From NCBI RefSeq assembly GCF_000003195.3, contig NC_012875.2, positions 15,162,387-15,226,386 of the forward strand: a DNA stretch of 64,000 bases, in the 5' to 3' direction. The position numbers and the translations under genes were made by a program. Within the stretch, counting starts at the first letter, position 1, and each line of letters begins with the position of its first letter. The notes beneath the pieces were generated by a model that was not told the DNA's origin, did not search any database, and saw only the letters and a list, made by a program, of their open reading frames with translations. Source of the DNA: Sorghum bicolor (taxonomy: Eukaryota; Streptophyta; Magnoliopsida; Poales; Poaceae). Below are positions 44,943 through 56,599 of this stretch, piece by piece.

Positions 44943-47152
44943 AGCTCCCCCAAGCTTAACCTTTGCTCGTCCCTGAGGAAAGATAGACTCAAGAGTTTCT
45001 GCAGTGGTTTCATTCCTTAAAAATACACATGCATTTAAACAAGATCTCATCTCTGGTAAGAGTAAACTGTTAAGACTTAAAACTTACTCATTTACCTTTC
45101 ACCATGGGACTTGTAACCGTCACTTCTGTCTTGAGTAGTTAAAAGATAGAATGGTCTAGTCAAGCGCCATGTCTCTTGTTCTTCGATTAACTATAGCTCT
45201 GGAGTTTTTGCAGATTTTTAAATAAAACTCAGAGATTCCTTGTATGACTCTCTCTAGTCTCTCTTTTGTGGTATTTCTGGATCCTTACCAAGGCAATGAT
45301 GGTATATGCCTTCCCTCAAAGTATGTGGTATTTGTGGTATAAGGCATAGTGGCATTGCCTTCTCTCTCACCCTACTCTAATAAGGTTTTGATATCTGGAG
45401 CTCATAGGTGGGAGACAGCTAATACATACTTACAAGACATTTATTGCATAGTCAAACCATGGATCCAGAAGAACAAGTCAATAAGTCAAATCAAGATGTG
45501 CATGTGTGGCGAATGAATGGTGCATGGTAATGATGCTCTATATTTTGTTTTTCTTTCCTCTCAGGTGGGTATCTTGTACCCCTAATTCTACTGTCGGACA
45601 CTTGTCCATTTTTACCTCTCGTCTCACTTTTTCTTTTCTTTCAAGGTTCCGAGCACTTGCCCCTTTTTATTTCCTCGTATTCTTTCTTTTTTTTCTCTTT
45701 TTTAGAGCACTCATCTCCTGAAATAATATAGCAAGTGGTAGTAACCAAGATAACGTGAGCATTTATTTCATAGGGGAAAACATAAATGTTTTTGCCTATT
45801 CTCTCCCGGATTAGGAGTAGAATATTTTTGGGTGGTTCTGAGATGGAAATGAGTGGATATATGTGGATGCGTACTTCCAAAGTAGAAGCAGCATGTGTGA
45901 GTGAACATGCAAGTGAATCTTGATTTACCACATGACAAGCTCCTAAGGGTCTACACAGCTTGACCACACTCAATGCTCATAAGCAGTAAAAATTAAATGT
46001 GTGGTTCATAGTCTAATAAGCATGTATATATGGCTGTGGTAGGATTTTAAACTGTCATCATACAGGAACTCATCATGCAACATTTTAAAGATTTTCAAAG
46101 ATAAAATTCTCCAGAATTCTAGCATCTCTAGGAACAGATAAACAGTAGCTCAACCTTCCCATATCATATCCGTTAACGACTTAGACTTTAGATTAAGTAC
46201 TCTTCCCACAAGTTCAGGTTTAGAGCAAATCTTAATTAATAACAGTCATGCCTAAACTTGAGAGAGATTTCAATTTTGAGAACTAGTCATGGCAGAGCAA
46301 CTATTCATCATTTCCATGTGAGAGCTTATCACGAGGGTTCATAGCAAACTTTATTTATTTATTTATTTATTTATTTAGCAAACTAAGCAAAGATATATAT
46401 ATATATATATATATAAGCACAAAATCTTTATTTGGGTTTTTATGATTATGCATCTTTTTATTATTTGAATAAAGTATAAATGGGGGTGCTCTCTCCCAAG
46501 CTGGATTTTGACGTAATTTCTACTGATGTAGCTAGCAGGTGGTGGAGGTGTATTTGAATGTCAGCAGCACCCTGACAGCGATTAGGATGTCCTCCGTCTG
46601 CTAGTCTTCTTTGATCCTTGAATTCTGTGGAGCTCAAATAGACAACAAAGCTTTGTGGAACTAGTTAAGTGTTAGCATAAATATTTAGCCTTTATCATGT
46701 TGACCCTCCTCAATAAATGTTACACTCTTTAGTAGGATCATAAATTTATTTTTATAGGACAGGAATATATTTGTTTTATTTTTATGCCGCCACAGTGAAT
46801 GTACTTATGGGTTTTATGCCATGAGCATACTCACATGGGGCTTACTATTTTTAACATTTTTATTTTCTTTTCAAGATGATATGAACCTAATTAACTAAGC
46901 AAACTATTTTAAAATAATTGAAAGGAAAAAGATAACTACCAAGTTTACCTCTTGGCAAGGCGTTCAGTGTTTTTAAGTCCTCTGAACGGGACTCTCCGTT
47001 TTCTTAGTCGTCCTAGGATTCGCTGGATGGCGTAATCGATGGTTCCGGCGGCACCTGCTCTTCATGTATAACTATCTTCTCTCTCCACACCTGACTCGGT
47101 GCTACGGTCTCCTCAGAACAGTTCTGTTCAAGCTGTATGTCTTCAGACCTTA
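44943..47152 (-). other. D4 polypurine tract and 3' non-coding region
   Basis: PPT at 44943-44956 (minus-strand AGCTTGGGGGAGCT). The non-coding stretch holds the GGATAAGTGTCC-type motif (about 45579-45612), TTTATTTA and TA repeats (46345-46416), and no enzyme domain. Confidence 0.65.
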
Positions 47153-48279
47153 TTACTTCTCCTGCGTAGTCTGCCCATCCGTCCTTGATGATTTGCTTTC
47201 TCTGGTTGCAGTTGCGTCGTCTTCTTCTTGTCTGACCTGCTTGGAGTCTTCAACTATATAGTTAGGGTCATAAAAACAGCGATGTACCTTCTTAGAGGGG
47301 AAGTACATGTGGACTTCTCCGATTCCAATGTAGATGATTGCTTTAACGGTGCTGAGGAACGGTCTTCCAAGGATGATGAGTGGATTGTATTCGTCTTCTC
47401 CCATGTCAATAACCTTCAAATCATCTGGAGCTGAATGTATGTCGGTTTTAGGGGCATGGTTCCGAATAGGAGCTGATAGGTGACTGGGTCGTCCTTTTTG
47501 GTCAGGAATGGTGACTTAAGTCAATGATCTTGACCTCCTTGAACTGCAGTGACCATCTTAGCTGACTCGGTCCACATTTACTTGTTCCTGTTCCTCCTGT
47601 TGGTCCTCTTTATTGGTTTATGTCGGAATTGCTCTGAGATTTGTGTAGTCTTGTTCTTGAAGGAAACGTCTCCTTCATCCCCTTGATGTAAAATTGATCT
47701 TGACAGCACTAGCGTAGATGATAGCTCCTGATGTGTTTAGGAATGGCCTCCCTAAGATGACAGGTGCCCTCTCATCAGAACCGGTCTCTATCACCACGAA
47801 GTCTATTGGGGCGTACAAGGTACCAACTCGGACGCAGAGGTTCTTCAATATTCCCTTTGGGAAACTTAGTGTCTGATCTGCAAGCTGCAAACACATGGTT
47901 GTTTCTAGGAAAGGATGTGTAAAGAATTTTTCATAGAGTACCCTGAGCATAATGTTGACGCTGGAGCCAAAGTCGCAGAGTGCTTCTAGGAAGTCCACCA
48001 TGCCGATGGAGATCGGGATGACGGGGCGTCCTGGATTGTCTCTCTTGACCGGCAGAAGGTCAGTAATAACTTCCACAACGGGGTTACTCTCGTAGTTACG
48101 TCCTCAAGCATCTCTAGGCAGTGATTGCCTGAGTGTCCAGAATCTCCACACTCCTCACAAGTCATGTGAGAGTCGTAGACGTGCATGACTTCCTTCTTAT
48201 CTCGAGCTCTATCATCGAGCTTCTTCATGAGCAGGTCTAGCTTGGCAGACAACATGTCTACTTCCTTGAGCTGGTGCAT
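47153..48279 (-). pseudogene. D4 gag end and tandem protease, damaged
   Basis: On the minus strand: a zinc knuckle (CEECGDSGHSGNHC) near 48150; a deletion joining it to protease 1 (ALCDFGSSVNIM and VILGRPFLNTSGA, ORF 47675-48076); and a second protease-type domain that lacks its active-site segment and flap but keeps IILGRPFLSTVKAIIYIG (47153-47419). Several frameshifts occur. It supports D3's gene order protease-linker-protease. Confidence 0.7.
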
Positions 48280-48713
48280 ACCTCCACCTCTCTTGCGTGT
48301 CTAGATGTTGGCAGCATCCTGCTCAGTGTGTTTGTGCTCGTAGATCCAGGTTCTTCACTTAGTGGAGTCTGGGAGTTGTAAAACTTCTTCATATTTTGCT
48401 CGAAGTGTACCTGATCATAGAGACAAGGCAGAGATCAAGTGCTTGGGCCCTGTTGGTGGAAAACACCAACAGAACCAAAAGTATATTTGTTCTCCTCTAA
48501 CCTTAAGCATAGTGACGAAGACAAAGTTGATGGATAATAAGATCATGAGTGTAGCATTTATAACATTTGTCAGATCATATCGCTCAACCTAATGGAAAGA
48601 TAATCTATCTATACTTATGTGTTTTCTCTCTCTTTTTTTATATATATATCTTCCAAAGACTGAGTGTACAACACTTTAGCTCATATGATTAGGAGTGTGG
48701 GATTGTTGGGTAT
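48280..48713 (-). other. D4 segment matching D2/C leader region
   Basis: From about 48300 the D4 text leaves the D3-like gag order and follows C 36150-36290 and D2 26640-26930 instead, including hairpin 48450-48472 and the MKKFYNSQTP phrase. The junction joins two regions that are not adjacent in D3, so D4 and C/D2 descend from a rearranged relative. Confidence 0.55.
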
Positions 48714-50364
48714 TCTTAACATCATTACCAAAAGTAGACTAAGTTTTCTAATTCTAGTAACGGTGCCAAAAATGCCAAACCTATCCCTCATACCACTTAA
48801 GCCAAGTTGTCATCCCTAGCATGACATGAGAGACGCGGTATTGAAATATGCAATTGCTCTTCTAAATAAATAATGAATGGGATCTGCAAGCGCACAGATT
48901 AATACCGATGTAGCATTTTAACCGGGAAGTATTGCAGGTATCGTTATTTATATTTTTACCACTGGGAAGGGATTAGCAATCATCACTATTGATTACAGAA
49001 TAGAATATGAGATTGAGTATCTATCATTGCATGTATAATTGAGAACATTGTATCTAATTCTTTCATACAGGGATAAGTGTCACATAAAGGATATATGAAG
49101 TAATGAATAGTGACAAAGATAACTAATCTGATCATAACTTAGCCACATAATAAATATGATAAGCACCTCAATTAGATACTCTAGAAAGTCATTAGCATGG
49201 AATTAGAATGAACTACAAGAATATTTCCTAAGTTATTCTCAACTATATAGTCTAGCATTATCATAGTTAGTGCAAGCATACTTAGCAATCATTGTGAGAC
49301 AAGACTACGCCCATGCATAGTGATATTAGCAAGGTAAATGAGAAACATAGCAATCACTCCCCTGTAATAATGTTGCTCTGCCAGCCCAATACACGAGAGG
49401 GGGACTATATAAGAATCAATGAAGCTGTCACTATCACGAACTACCCCACGATCTGGCATATTGGGTACAATCGCAGATAAATACGGTATAAGCACCACGC
49501 CTACACAATATCTATCATTTACCCATGGATCCGATGGATAAACGCTATACGATCCTAAGCATGTATATAGATCCAATCTAACTAAGCCAAGTACATAACT
49601 ATGATAAACTAAGAACAATATAATCTTAAATATAAGCAAGTAGAGCAAAGTCATAAGCAATATATTGAAGTAGAACAAAGTCATATTCATAATATTAAAG
49701 AACAAAGATGATTAGAAAGCAATTAGAAGCACAATTAGAGAATTACCAAGAATCCTCTTGACAGATCCGGAAACCAATCGAAGATTGACTCCTTCTAGTT
49801 CTAATCCTATGTAGCTATGCTAATCTAGATATCTAATTGATGTGGTGACTCTAATCTTATCAGAGGCTTCTTCTCCCTTGAAGAACAATGAATTAGGGTT
49901 GAGAGGCTCTCTCCACCAGGGGCTAGGGGGTCTGGTTTTATAGTCCCTTCATGTGAATATGGGCCGTTGGATCAAACCGATATTGATTGAATGATTATCC
50001 TTGATCCTTTAGGTCGGTGGAGATCTCCCACGAAACAGAGTCCTGATTGGACTCCAAGTCAGGGCGGGCGCCCAGGGAAGGAGGGCGGGCGCCCTGCCTG
50101 TGGCCCCGTTCGGCCTCCGCTTTCTTCCCGTGGCTTCTGGAGTCTTCTAGATGTAAGATAATTGCGCGACACGTTAATATCTCTATGTAATCCCGACGTG
50201 TGGGTCTTTCTTCCATATTTCCTGATAACCCCCTGCAGAAATAGACAAACACCAAAACTCGTGGAATTCTATCAAATAAAACCCTAAGTCTAGATGTTGA
50301 TTTCATTAGGATCCTTTTCTTTATTTATTTGATAATTAAATTTGATACTTAAGGAGCGTCAACA
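48714..50364 (-). repeat. Element D3 3' LTR (1651 bp) with fossil PBS
   Basis: On the minus strand it starts TGTTGACGCTCC and ends AATACCCAACA. Paired GC boxes at 50062-50073 and 50083-50094. U5 hairpin 48882-48899 with both arms changed (ATCTG/CAGAT). A PBS relic lies at 48764-48778. An AT-rich segment at 49000-49750 makes it longer than related LTRs. ORF 49289-49705 is a shadow. Confidence 0.85.
48764..48778 (-). other. Fossil primer-binding site inside D3 LTR
   Basis: Minus-strand TTTTTGGCACCGTTACTAG lies 51-65 bp inside the current LTR end. The upstream text (GGGATGACAACTTGG..AAGTGGT) aligns with the end of D2's LTR, where the real PBS follows. Confidence 0.65.
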
Positions 50365-52525
50365 AACTCCCCCAAGCTTACCTCTTGCTCGTCCCTGAGC
50401 AAGGATAAATTAGAAGTTGCTGCAATACTTTAAAAATTGACGGTACACATGCTTTTAAATCAGGTCTCATCTCTGAGTTAGAGTAAACTGTCAAGACTTA
50501 AAACTTACTTACTTTACCTTTCACCATGGGACTTGTAACCGTCACTTCTGATTTGAGTAGTTAAAAGGTAGAACAGTCTAGTCAAGTGCCATGTCTCTTA
50601 TTCTTGATCAGCTATAGCTCTAGAGTTTTTGTAGATTTTCAAATAGAACTCAGAGATTCCTTGTATGACTCTCTCATATCTCTCTTTTGTGGTATTTCTG
50701 GATCCTTACCAAGGCAGTGATGGTATATGCCTTCTCTCAAAATATGTGGTATTTGTGGTATAAGGCATAGTGACATTGCCTTCTCTCTCACCCTACTCTT
50801 ATAAGGCTTTAATATCTGGAGCTCATAGGTGGGAGATAAAATATACATACTCACAAGACATTTATTGTATAGTCAAACCATAGATCCAAAGAAACAAATC
50901 AATAAGTCAAATCAAGATGTGCATGTGTGGCAAATGAATGGTGTATGGTGATGATGGTGATAACAATGGTGGAAGTCTAATTCTACTTTTGCTCTTTTGA
51001 GAGGGGATACATACCTTCCTTGCTTTTTGAAATTTTATGGGGAGAATGAGATGCTCTATATATTTCTTTTCTCTCAGGTGGGTATCTTATACCCCTAATT
51101 CTACTGTCGGACACTTGTCCATTTTTACCTCTCGTCTCACTTTTTCTTTTCTTTCGAGGTTCCAGGCACTTGCCCCTTTTTATTTCCTCGTATCTTTTTT
51201 CTCTTTTTTTAGAGCACTCATCTCTTGAGATAATATAGCAAGTGGTAGTAACAAGATATCTTGAGCATTTATTTCACAAGGAAAAACAGAAATATTTTTG
51301 GCTATTCTCTCCCGGATTAGGAGTAGAATATTTTTAGGTGGTTCTGGAGATGAAAATGGGTGGATATATGTGGATGGTACTTTCGGAGTAGAAGTAGCAT
51401 ATTTGAGTGAACGTGCAAGTGAAATCTTGATTTTAACTACATGACAAGCTCCTAAGGGTCTACACAGCTTGACCATACTCAATGCTCATAAGCAGTAAAT
51501 AGTAAATGTGTGGCTCAAAGTCTAGCAAGCATGTATATATGGCTGTGGTAGGAATTTAAAACTCTCATCATACAGGAACTCATCATGCAACATTTTAAAG
51601 ATTTTCAAAGATAAAATTCTCCAGAATTCTAGCATCTCTAGGAACAGATAAACAACAGCTCAACCTTCCCATATCGTATCCGTTAACAACTTAAGACTTC
51701 AGATCAAGTTTTCATCCCACAAGTTTAGGTCTAGAGCAAGCTTTAAATTATAACAGTTATATCTAAACTTGAGAGAGAACTTAAAATGTGCAAATTAGGC
51801 AGAGCAACTATTCATCATATCCATGCTAGAGTTTTATTATTAAGATACAGATTAGCATAGCCACTTTATTTATTTATTAAACACACTAAGCAAAAGATAT
51901 ATATATAAGCATAAAATCTTTATTTGGGTTTTCCTGGTTTATGTATATTTATATTCTAATATAGTATAAGTATAAAGATAGATAGATAGAAATACTTAGC
52001 GGGATAAATGGGGGTGCTCTCCCCCAAGCTGAATTTTGACGTAATTTCTCTTGATGTAGCTAGTAGGTGGCAGAGGTGTATTTGAAAGTCAGCAGCATTC
52101 TGACAGCGATTAGAATGTCCTCCGTCTGCTAGTCTTCTTGATTCTTAAATTCTGTGGAGCTCAAATAGACAACAAAGCTTGTGGAACTGATTAAGTGTTA
52201 GCATAAATATCTAGCCTTTATCATGTTGAGACTCCTTAACAATTATTACTCTCTATTTTTATATTTTCATTTTATAAAGCAGAAAAGAAATTTTTATTTT
52301 ATTTTTATGCCACCACAGTGAATGTACTTATGGGTTTTATGCCACTCGTCTACTCACATGGGGCTTACTGTTTTTCACATTTTTATTTTCTTTTTAGGAT
52401 AGTATAATCATAATTAACTAAGTAAACTATTTTAAATAATTGAAAGGGAAAGGATAACTACCAAGTTTACCTCTTGGCAAGGCGTTCGGTGTTTTAGGGT
52501 CCTCCGAACGGGACTCTCCATTTTC
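50365..52525 (-). other. D3 polypurine tract and 3' non-coding region
   Basis: Minus-strand PPT AGCTTGGGGGAGTT, then 2.1 kb collinear with C and D4. It holds the GGATAAGTGTCC-type motif near 51095-51125, a TA-rich tract near 51897, and an ORF starting MSMVKLCRPLGACHVV (51180-51482). Confidence 0.65.
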
Positions 52526-55172
52526 TCAATTGTCCTGGGATTCGTTGGATGGCGTAGTCGGTACTTCCGGCAGCGCCTCCTCTTCATGTATAGTTATCTT
52601 CTCTTTCCATACCTGACTCGGTGCTTCGGTCTCCTCTGGATAATTCTGTTTAAACTCTACGTCTTCTGAGCTTATCACTTCTTCTTCGTAGTCTGCCCAT
52701 CCATCCTTGATGATCTGCCTCCTCTGGTTGCGGTTGTGTCGTTTCCTGACCTGCTTAGATTCTTCAAAGATGTAGTTAGGGTCAGTAAAATAACGGCGTA
52801 CCTTCTCTGAGGGGAAGTGCATATGGACTTCTCCGGTTCCAATGTAGATAATTGCTTTAACGGTGCTGAGGAACGGTCTTCCAAGGATGATGGGTGGATC
52901 GTATTCGTCTTCTCCCATGTGATACCCTGAAAGTCTGTGTAGACAAAATGATCGTCTATTTCGACCGGGACGTCAGTTACTGTTCCTTTAACTTCTCGAA
53001 ATGTCTGATCTGCCATCTGGAGATGAATGTATGTTGGTTTTAAGGGCATGGTTCCGAACAAGAGCCGATAGGTGACTGCGGCCATTACGTTGATGCCCGA
53101 TCCGGTGTCGCAAGTCGTCTTGTAGAAGTTGTATTCATTTACGGAGCAGTAGATGCTTGGCATTCCTGGGTCGTCCTTCTTGGTCAAAAACGGTGACTTG
53201 AGTTGATGATCTTGGCCTCCATGAACTGCAGTGACCATCTTCGCTGACTCGGTCCACATTTGCTTGTTCCTGTTCCACCTGTTGATCCTCTTCCTTGATT
53301 CACGTCTAGATTGATCTGGAATTTGTGTAGTCTTGTTCTTGAAGAAAAACTTCTCCTTCCTCCCTTTGATGTAGAAACTAATCTTGGCAGCACTAGCGTA
53401 GATGACAGCTCCCAAGGTGTTTAAGAATGGCCTCCCTAAGATGACGGGTGCTCTCTCATCATTACCGGTCTCTACCACTACGAAGTCTGCTGGGGCATAT
53501 AAGGTACCAACTCAGACATAGAGGTTCTTCAATATTCCTTTTGGAAAACTTATCGTCTGATCTGCAAACTGCAAACACATGGTTGTTTCTAATAAAGGAT
53601 ATGTAAAGAATTTTTCATAGAGTACTCTGGGTATAATGTTGACGCTGGAGCCAAAGTCGCAGAGTGCTTCTGGGACGTCCACCATGCCGATGGAGATCGG
53701 GATGACGGGGCGTCCTGGATCGCCTCTCTTGACCCGCAGAAGGTCAGTAGTGAATTCAGTGACGGTGTTACTCCAATTACCTGCATCAAACATGTCTACA
53801 AGATTTGCAGATTCTAATCCTTCTGATTGTGATGGTATACCGGGGTTAGTAGTAGGAACAGCAGCAGCTATTTGATTTAACTGAGATTCAATCATTTTAT
53901 TAAAGCTAATTTGATTCTTGATGGTAGTAGAGAAATTATCCATTCTATTATTTATATTTTCTAGCATTTTATCATTTGATGCAATTTCTTAGATAAATTA
54001 TCCATTAGCTTTCCTTGATTAGACACTAACTCTCTCAGAGGTGGAAAATTATTATTATTGTTGTAAGAATTGTTACCTTGATAATTACCTGAGTAGTTAG
54101 GCCTCTGTTGATTCCAACCTTGATTTTGTTGAGGACGGTTGTAGTAGTAGTTGTTGTTATTGTTGATGTAGTTCACATCATGAAGTATCTCAGGGCAGTG
54201 ATTGCCTGAGTGTCCAGTATCTCCACACTCCTCACAAGTCATGTGAGAGTCGTAGATGTGCATAACTTCCTTCTTATCTCCAGCTCTATCATCGAGCTTC
54301 TTCATGAGCAGGTCTAGCTTTGCAGACAGCATGTCTACCTCCTTGAGCTGATGCATACCTCCACCTCTCTTGCGTGTCTGGGTCCTTTCTTCATTCCAGC
54401 TTTGGTTGGACGCCATCTTCTCCACAAGAGCTGTGGCTTGTGATATGGTAAGTGATAAGAATGCTCCTCCAGCTGCAGCATCCATGGTCTCTCGAGCACT
54501 ATTGCCGAGCCCATGATAAAACGTCTACATTAGTAGCCAACTTTCCATTCCATGATGGGGACATTCTAGGATGTAGTCTTGGAAGCACTCCCATGCTTCT
54601 GGAACAGATTCATCATTTTGTTGATGAAAACTTGTAATCTTCCCACGGAGAGCATTGGTCTTGCCCATGGGAAAGAAATTAGCCAGGAAGTTTGTTGAGC
54701 AGAGTGCCCACGTAGTATTCTTCTCCTTTGTAGCGTAGAACCACTGCTTCGCTCTCCCTAACAGTGAGAATGGGAAGAGGCGAAGTAGTATAGCATCTCT
54801 GGAAACTCCTGATATGGTAAATGTGCTGCAAATCTCCAGGAAGTGTTGGAGATGAGCACTAGCATCTTCATGTCCCTTCCCACAGAACTGGTTGGATTGC
54901 ACCATGTTGATAAGTCCAGGCTTGAGCTCAAAGCTGCCATCGATCTCTGCAGCAGGTCTAGTGCGGATGTTGTCCGTAGTGGGAGCTGAGAACTCGCGGA
55001 TTGATTTGTTCGCCATGGCTTCGAAATCTGAAGACAAGTTCTGGTGATCTTCTTGATTGGATGAAGCTTCTTGCTGAAGTGTTGACAATCTCTTCTGTAG
55101 CTTGGCTCTAGTTCTTCTGAATAACGCTTTGGGATTGTCAACAAAATTTCCTGGAAGATGTCTTCTATTCAT
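52526..55172 (-). pseudogene. D3 gag followed by two retropepsin-like domains
   Basis: Minus strand, in order: gag core (ORF 54525-55172: LRLFPFSLLGRAKQWFY, ANFFPMGKTNALR); zinc knuckle C84/C87/H92/C97 in ORF 53961-54485; Asn/Tyr-rich linker; protease 1 with ALCDFGSSVN (Asp at 53656-53658) and VILGRPFLN; a basic ~70-residue linker; protease 2 with TTCDTGSGIN (Asp at 53107-53109), LQMADQTF and IILGRPFLS. Both domains span roughly 110-120 residues and align along their length. Breaks: TAG at 54525, a one-base loss near 53985, TGA at 53512 and a one-base loss near 52920. No RT follows. Gag would form particles and protease would mature them; two linked half-sites could pair in one chain, but this is inference. 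Confidence 0.82.
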
Positions 55173-55306
55173 ACATTCCCCTGCATAAGATAAAATAGAA
55201 AAATATCGGGGTAAAACTGTATGAGAGAATAGATAAGCTCAATCATATTAGTGATGCGAATGATAACTCAAAATCCTTTATTCCATTCCTGATTAGTAAT
55301 CAACCT

Positions 55307-55324
55307 TCCCCGGCAACGGCGCCA
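55307..55324 (-). promoter_or_regulatory. tRNA-Asp primer-binding site, element D3
   Basis: Minus-strand TGGCGCCGTTGCCGGGGA, a perfect complement to plant tRNA-Asp, eight bases from the LTR remnant. Confidence 0.87.
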
Positions 55325-55368
55325 AAAATGCTTGTTGGGTATTCTTAACATCATTACCAAAAGTAGAC

Positions 55369-56599
55369 TGTTGATATTTGGGAACGCAATAAGGAATTGA
55401 TCCGCAAGCGCACGGATATCGGTGAGCACTTCACCCGGGAAATTATCCAGAGTATCGTATTTATTTTTTTACCACTAGGAGAAAGATTGCATCTGACTAA
55501 CCGGTCTATTACTACTAACCCTTTAGGCAACAAAGAATGTTCTCGATGTGAGTGATAAATAGAGAATACTACAACCGTAATCTCCTTCTAACCTTGGCAA
55601 GGATGATCTACTGTTCTATTGGGGAGGCTAACGGAATCTAGACACCACAAAGGATGTTCAACCCGCACCTATAAACCCTATCCTTCCTGCTAACGAGATA
55701 TGGTCTTCAAAAGTAACTCAGAAATGTCACGTTCCTCACTACTACCACGGTCTAGCTAGTCAGGGAATATCTATGAGTACCCCAGCCTAAACACCACGTT
55801 TACGCCAGCAATGATTACTCTAAACTCTACGCGAAGAGATTAAAGTAAACTCATAAACCAAAAGAACAATAAAACAAGAACTTACTAGAATTTAGAAGTC
55901 GAAATACTGAAGAATCCTAGGAGCAAGCCTCGGGTTAGGAGAACTTGATCCCGCAGGTACAAGCTCGGAGTAGACACTGACAGGCCGGCCTTCCTCCGAT
56001 CTACACCTCCACTCTATCTCTCTCAATCTAGTAGAAACTAGAAGATCTATTTCTACTTACATTGGTTGCTAAGCCTAAAAAGAAATATTATTTAGAGAAG
56101 AGGTTTTCCTTCGAGGGCACCCCTCAATCTCTATGATAACTTCTTGTCTTCTCCAGGGGCCAGGGGGGTCTCCTTATATAGTCCTCCTCCTCTATGCGTT
56201 TTTGGGTCGGTAGGCGAGGTGGTACTACATTATCTTTGATCCTTTAGGTCGGTGGAACATCGTGTGCGAAGAGAGTCCCGAACGGAGTCCAGCAGGGGGC
56301 GGGCGCCCAGGTCCTCAGGGCGGGCGCCCTGGGCCTAGCCCCTTTCGACCTCTGCTTTCTTCCCGTGGCTTCTGGAGTCTTCTAGATGGTAGAACATCAC
56401 GTGGTGCGTTGATATCTCTATGTAATCCCGACATGTGGGCCTTTCTTCCTTATTTCCTGATAACCCCCTGCAGAAACAGATAAACAACAAAACTCGTGGA
56501 ATTCTGTCAGATCAAACCCAAATTCTAGGTGTTGGTTGCATATTGGTCCTTTCTCTTGTTTATTTGATAATTAAAATTGATACTTAAGAACCGTCAACA
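55369..56599 (-). repeat. Element G 3' LTR (1231 bp)
   Basis: On the minus strand it starts TGTTGACGGTTC and ends AATATCAACA. Paired GC boxes at 56297-56308 and 56318-56329, TATATAAG at 56173-56180, U5 hairpin 55400-55417. It closely follows element C's LTR along its length. Confidence 0.9.

Larger units (their letters stand above)
43662..48713 (-). mobile_element. Element D4, 3' part
   Basis: 3' LTR 43662-44942, PPT, 2.2 kb non-coding, damaged gag-protease, and a segment up to 48713 where D3 is inserted (GGGAT at 48709-48713 is the candidate TSD). The sequence broken at 48713 continues uninterrupted in D2 at about 27037 (GTGTGGGATCACAAAGG), which confirms an insertion. D4's 5' half lies right of the window. 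Confidence 0.82.
48714..55368 (-). mobile_element. Element D3, 5' LTR interrupted by G
   Basis: 3' LTR 48714-50364, PPT 50365-50378, non-coding 2.1 kb, gag-protease-protease 52526-55172, PBS 55307-55324, and the last 36 bases of its 5' LTR (55333-55368) matching the 3' end of its own 3' LTR. G then interrupts, with TAGAC at 55364-55368 as the candidate TSD. No RT or integrase lies between the protease and the PPT. Confidence 0.87.

Noticed and set aside
46345..46416. TTTA and TA repeats considered as a regulatory or satellite array
   Set aside because: Simple microsatellites inside D-family 3' non-coding DNA; length varies between copies (compare 25826-25871).
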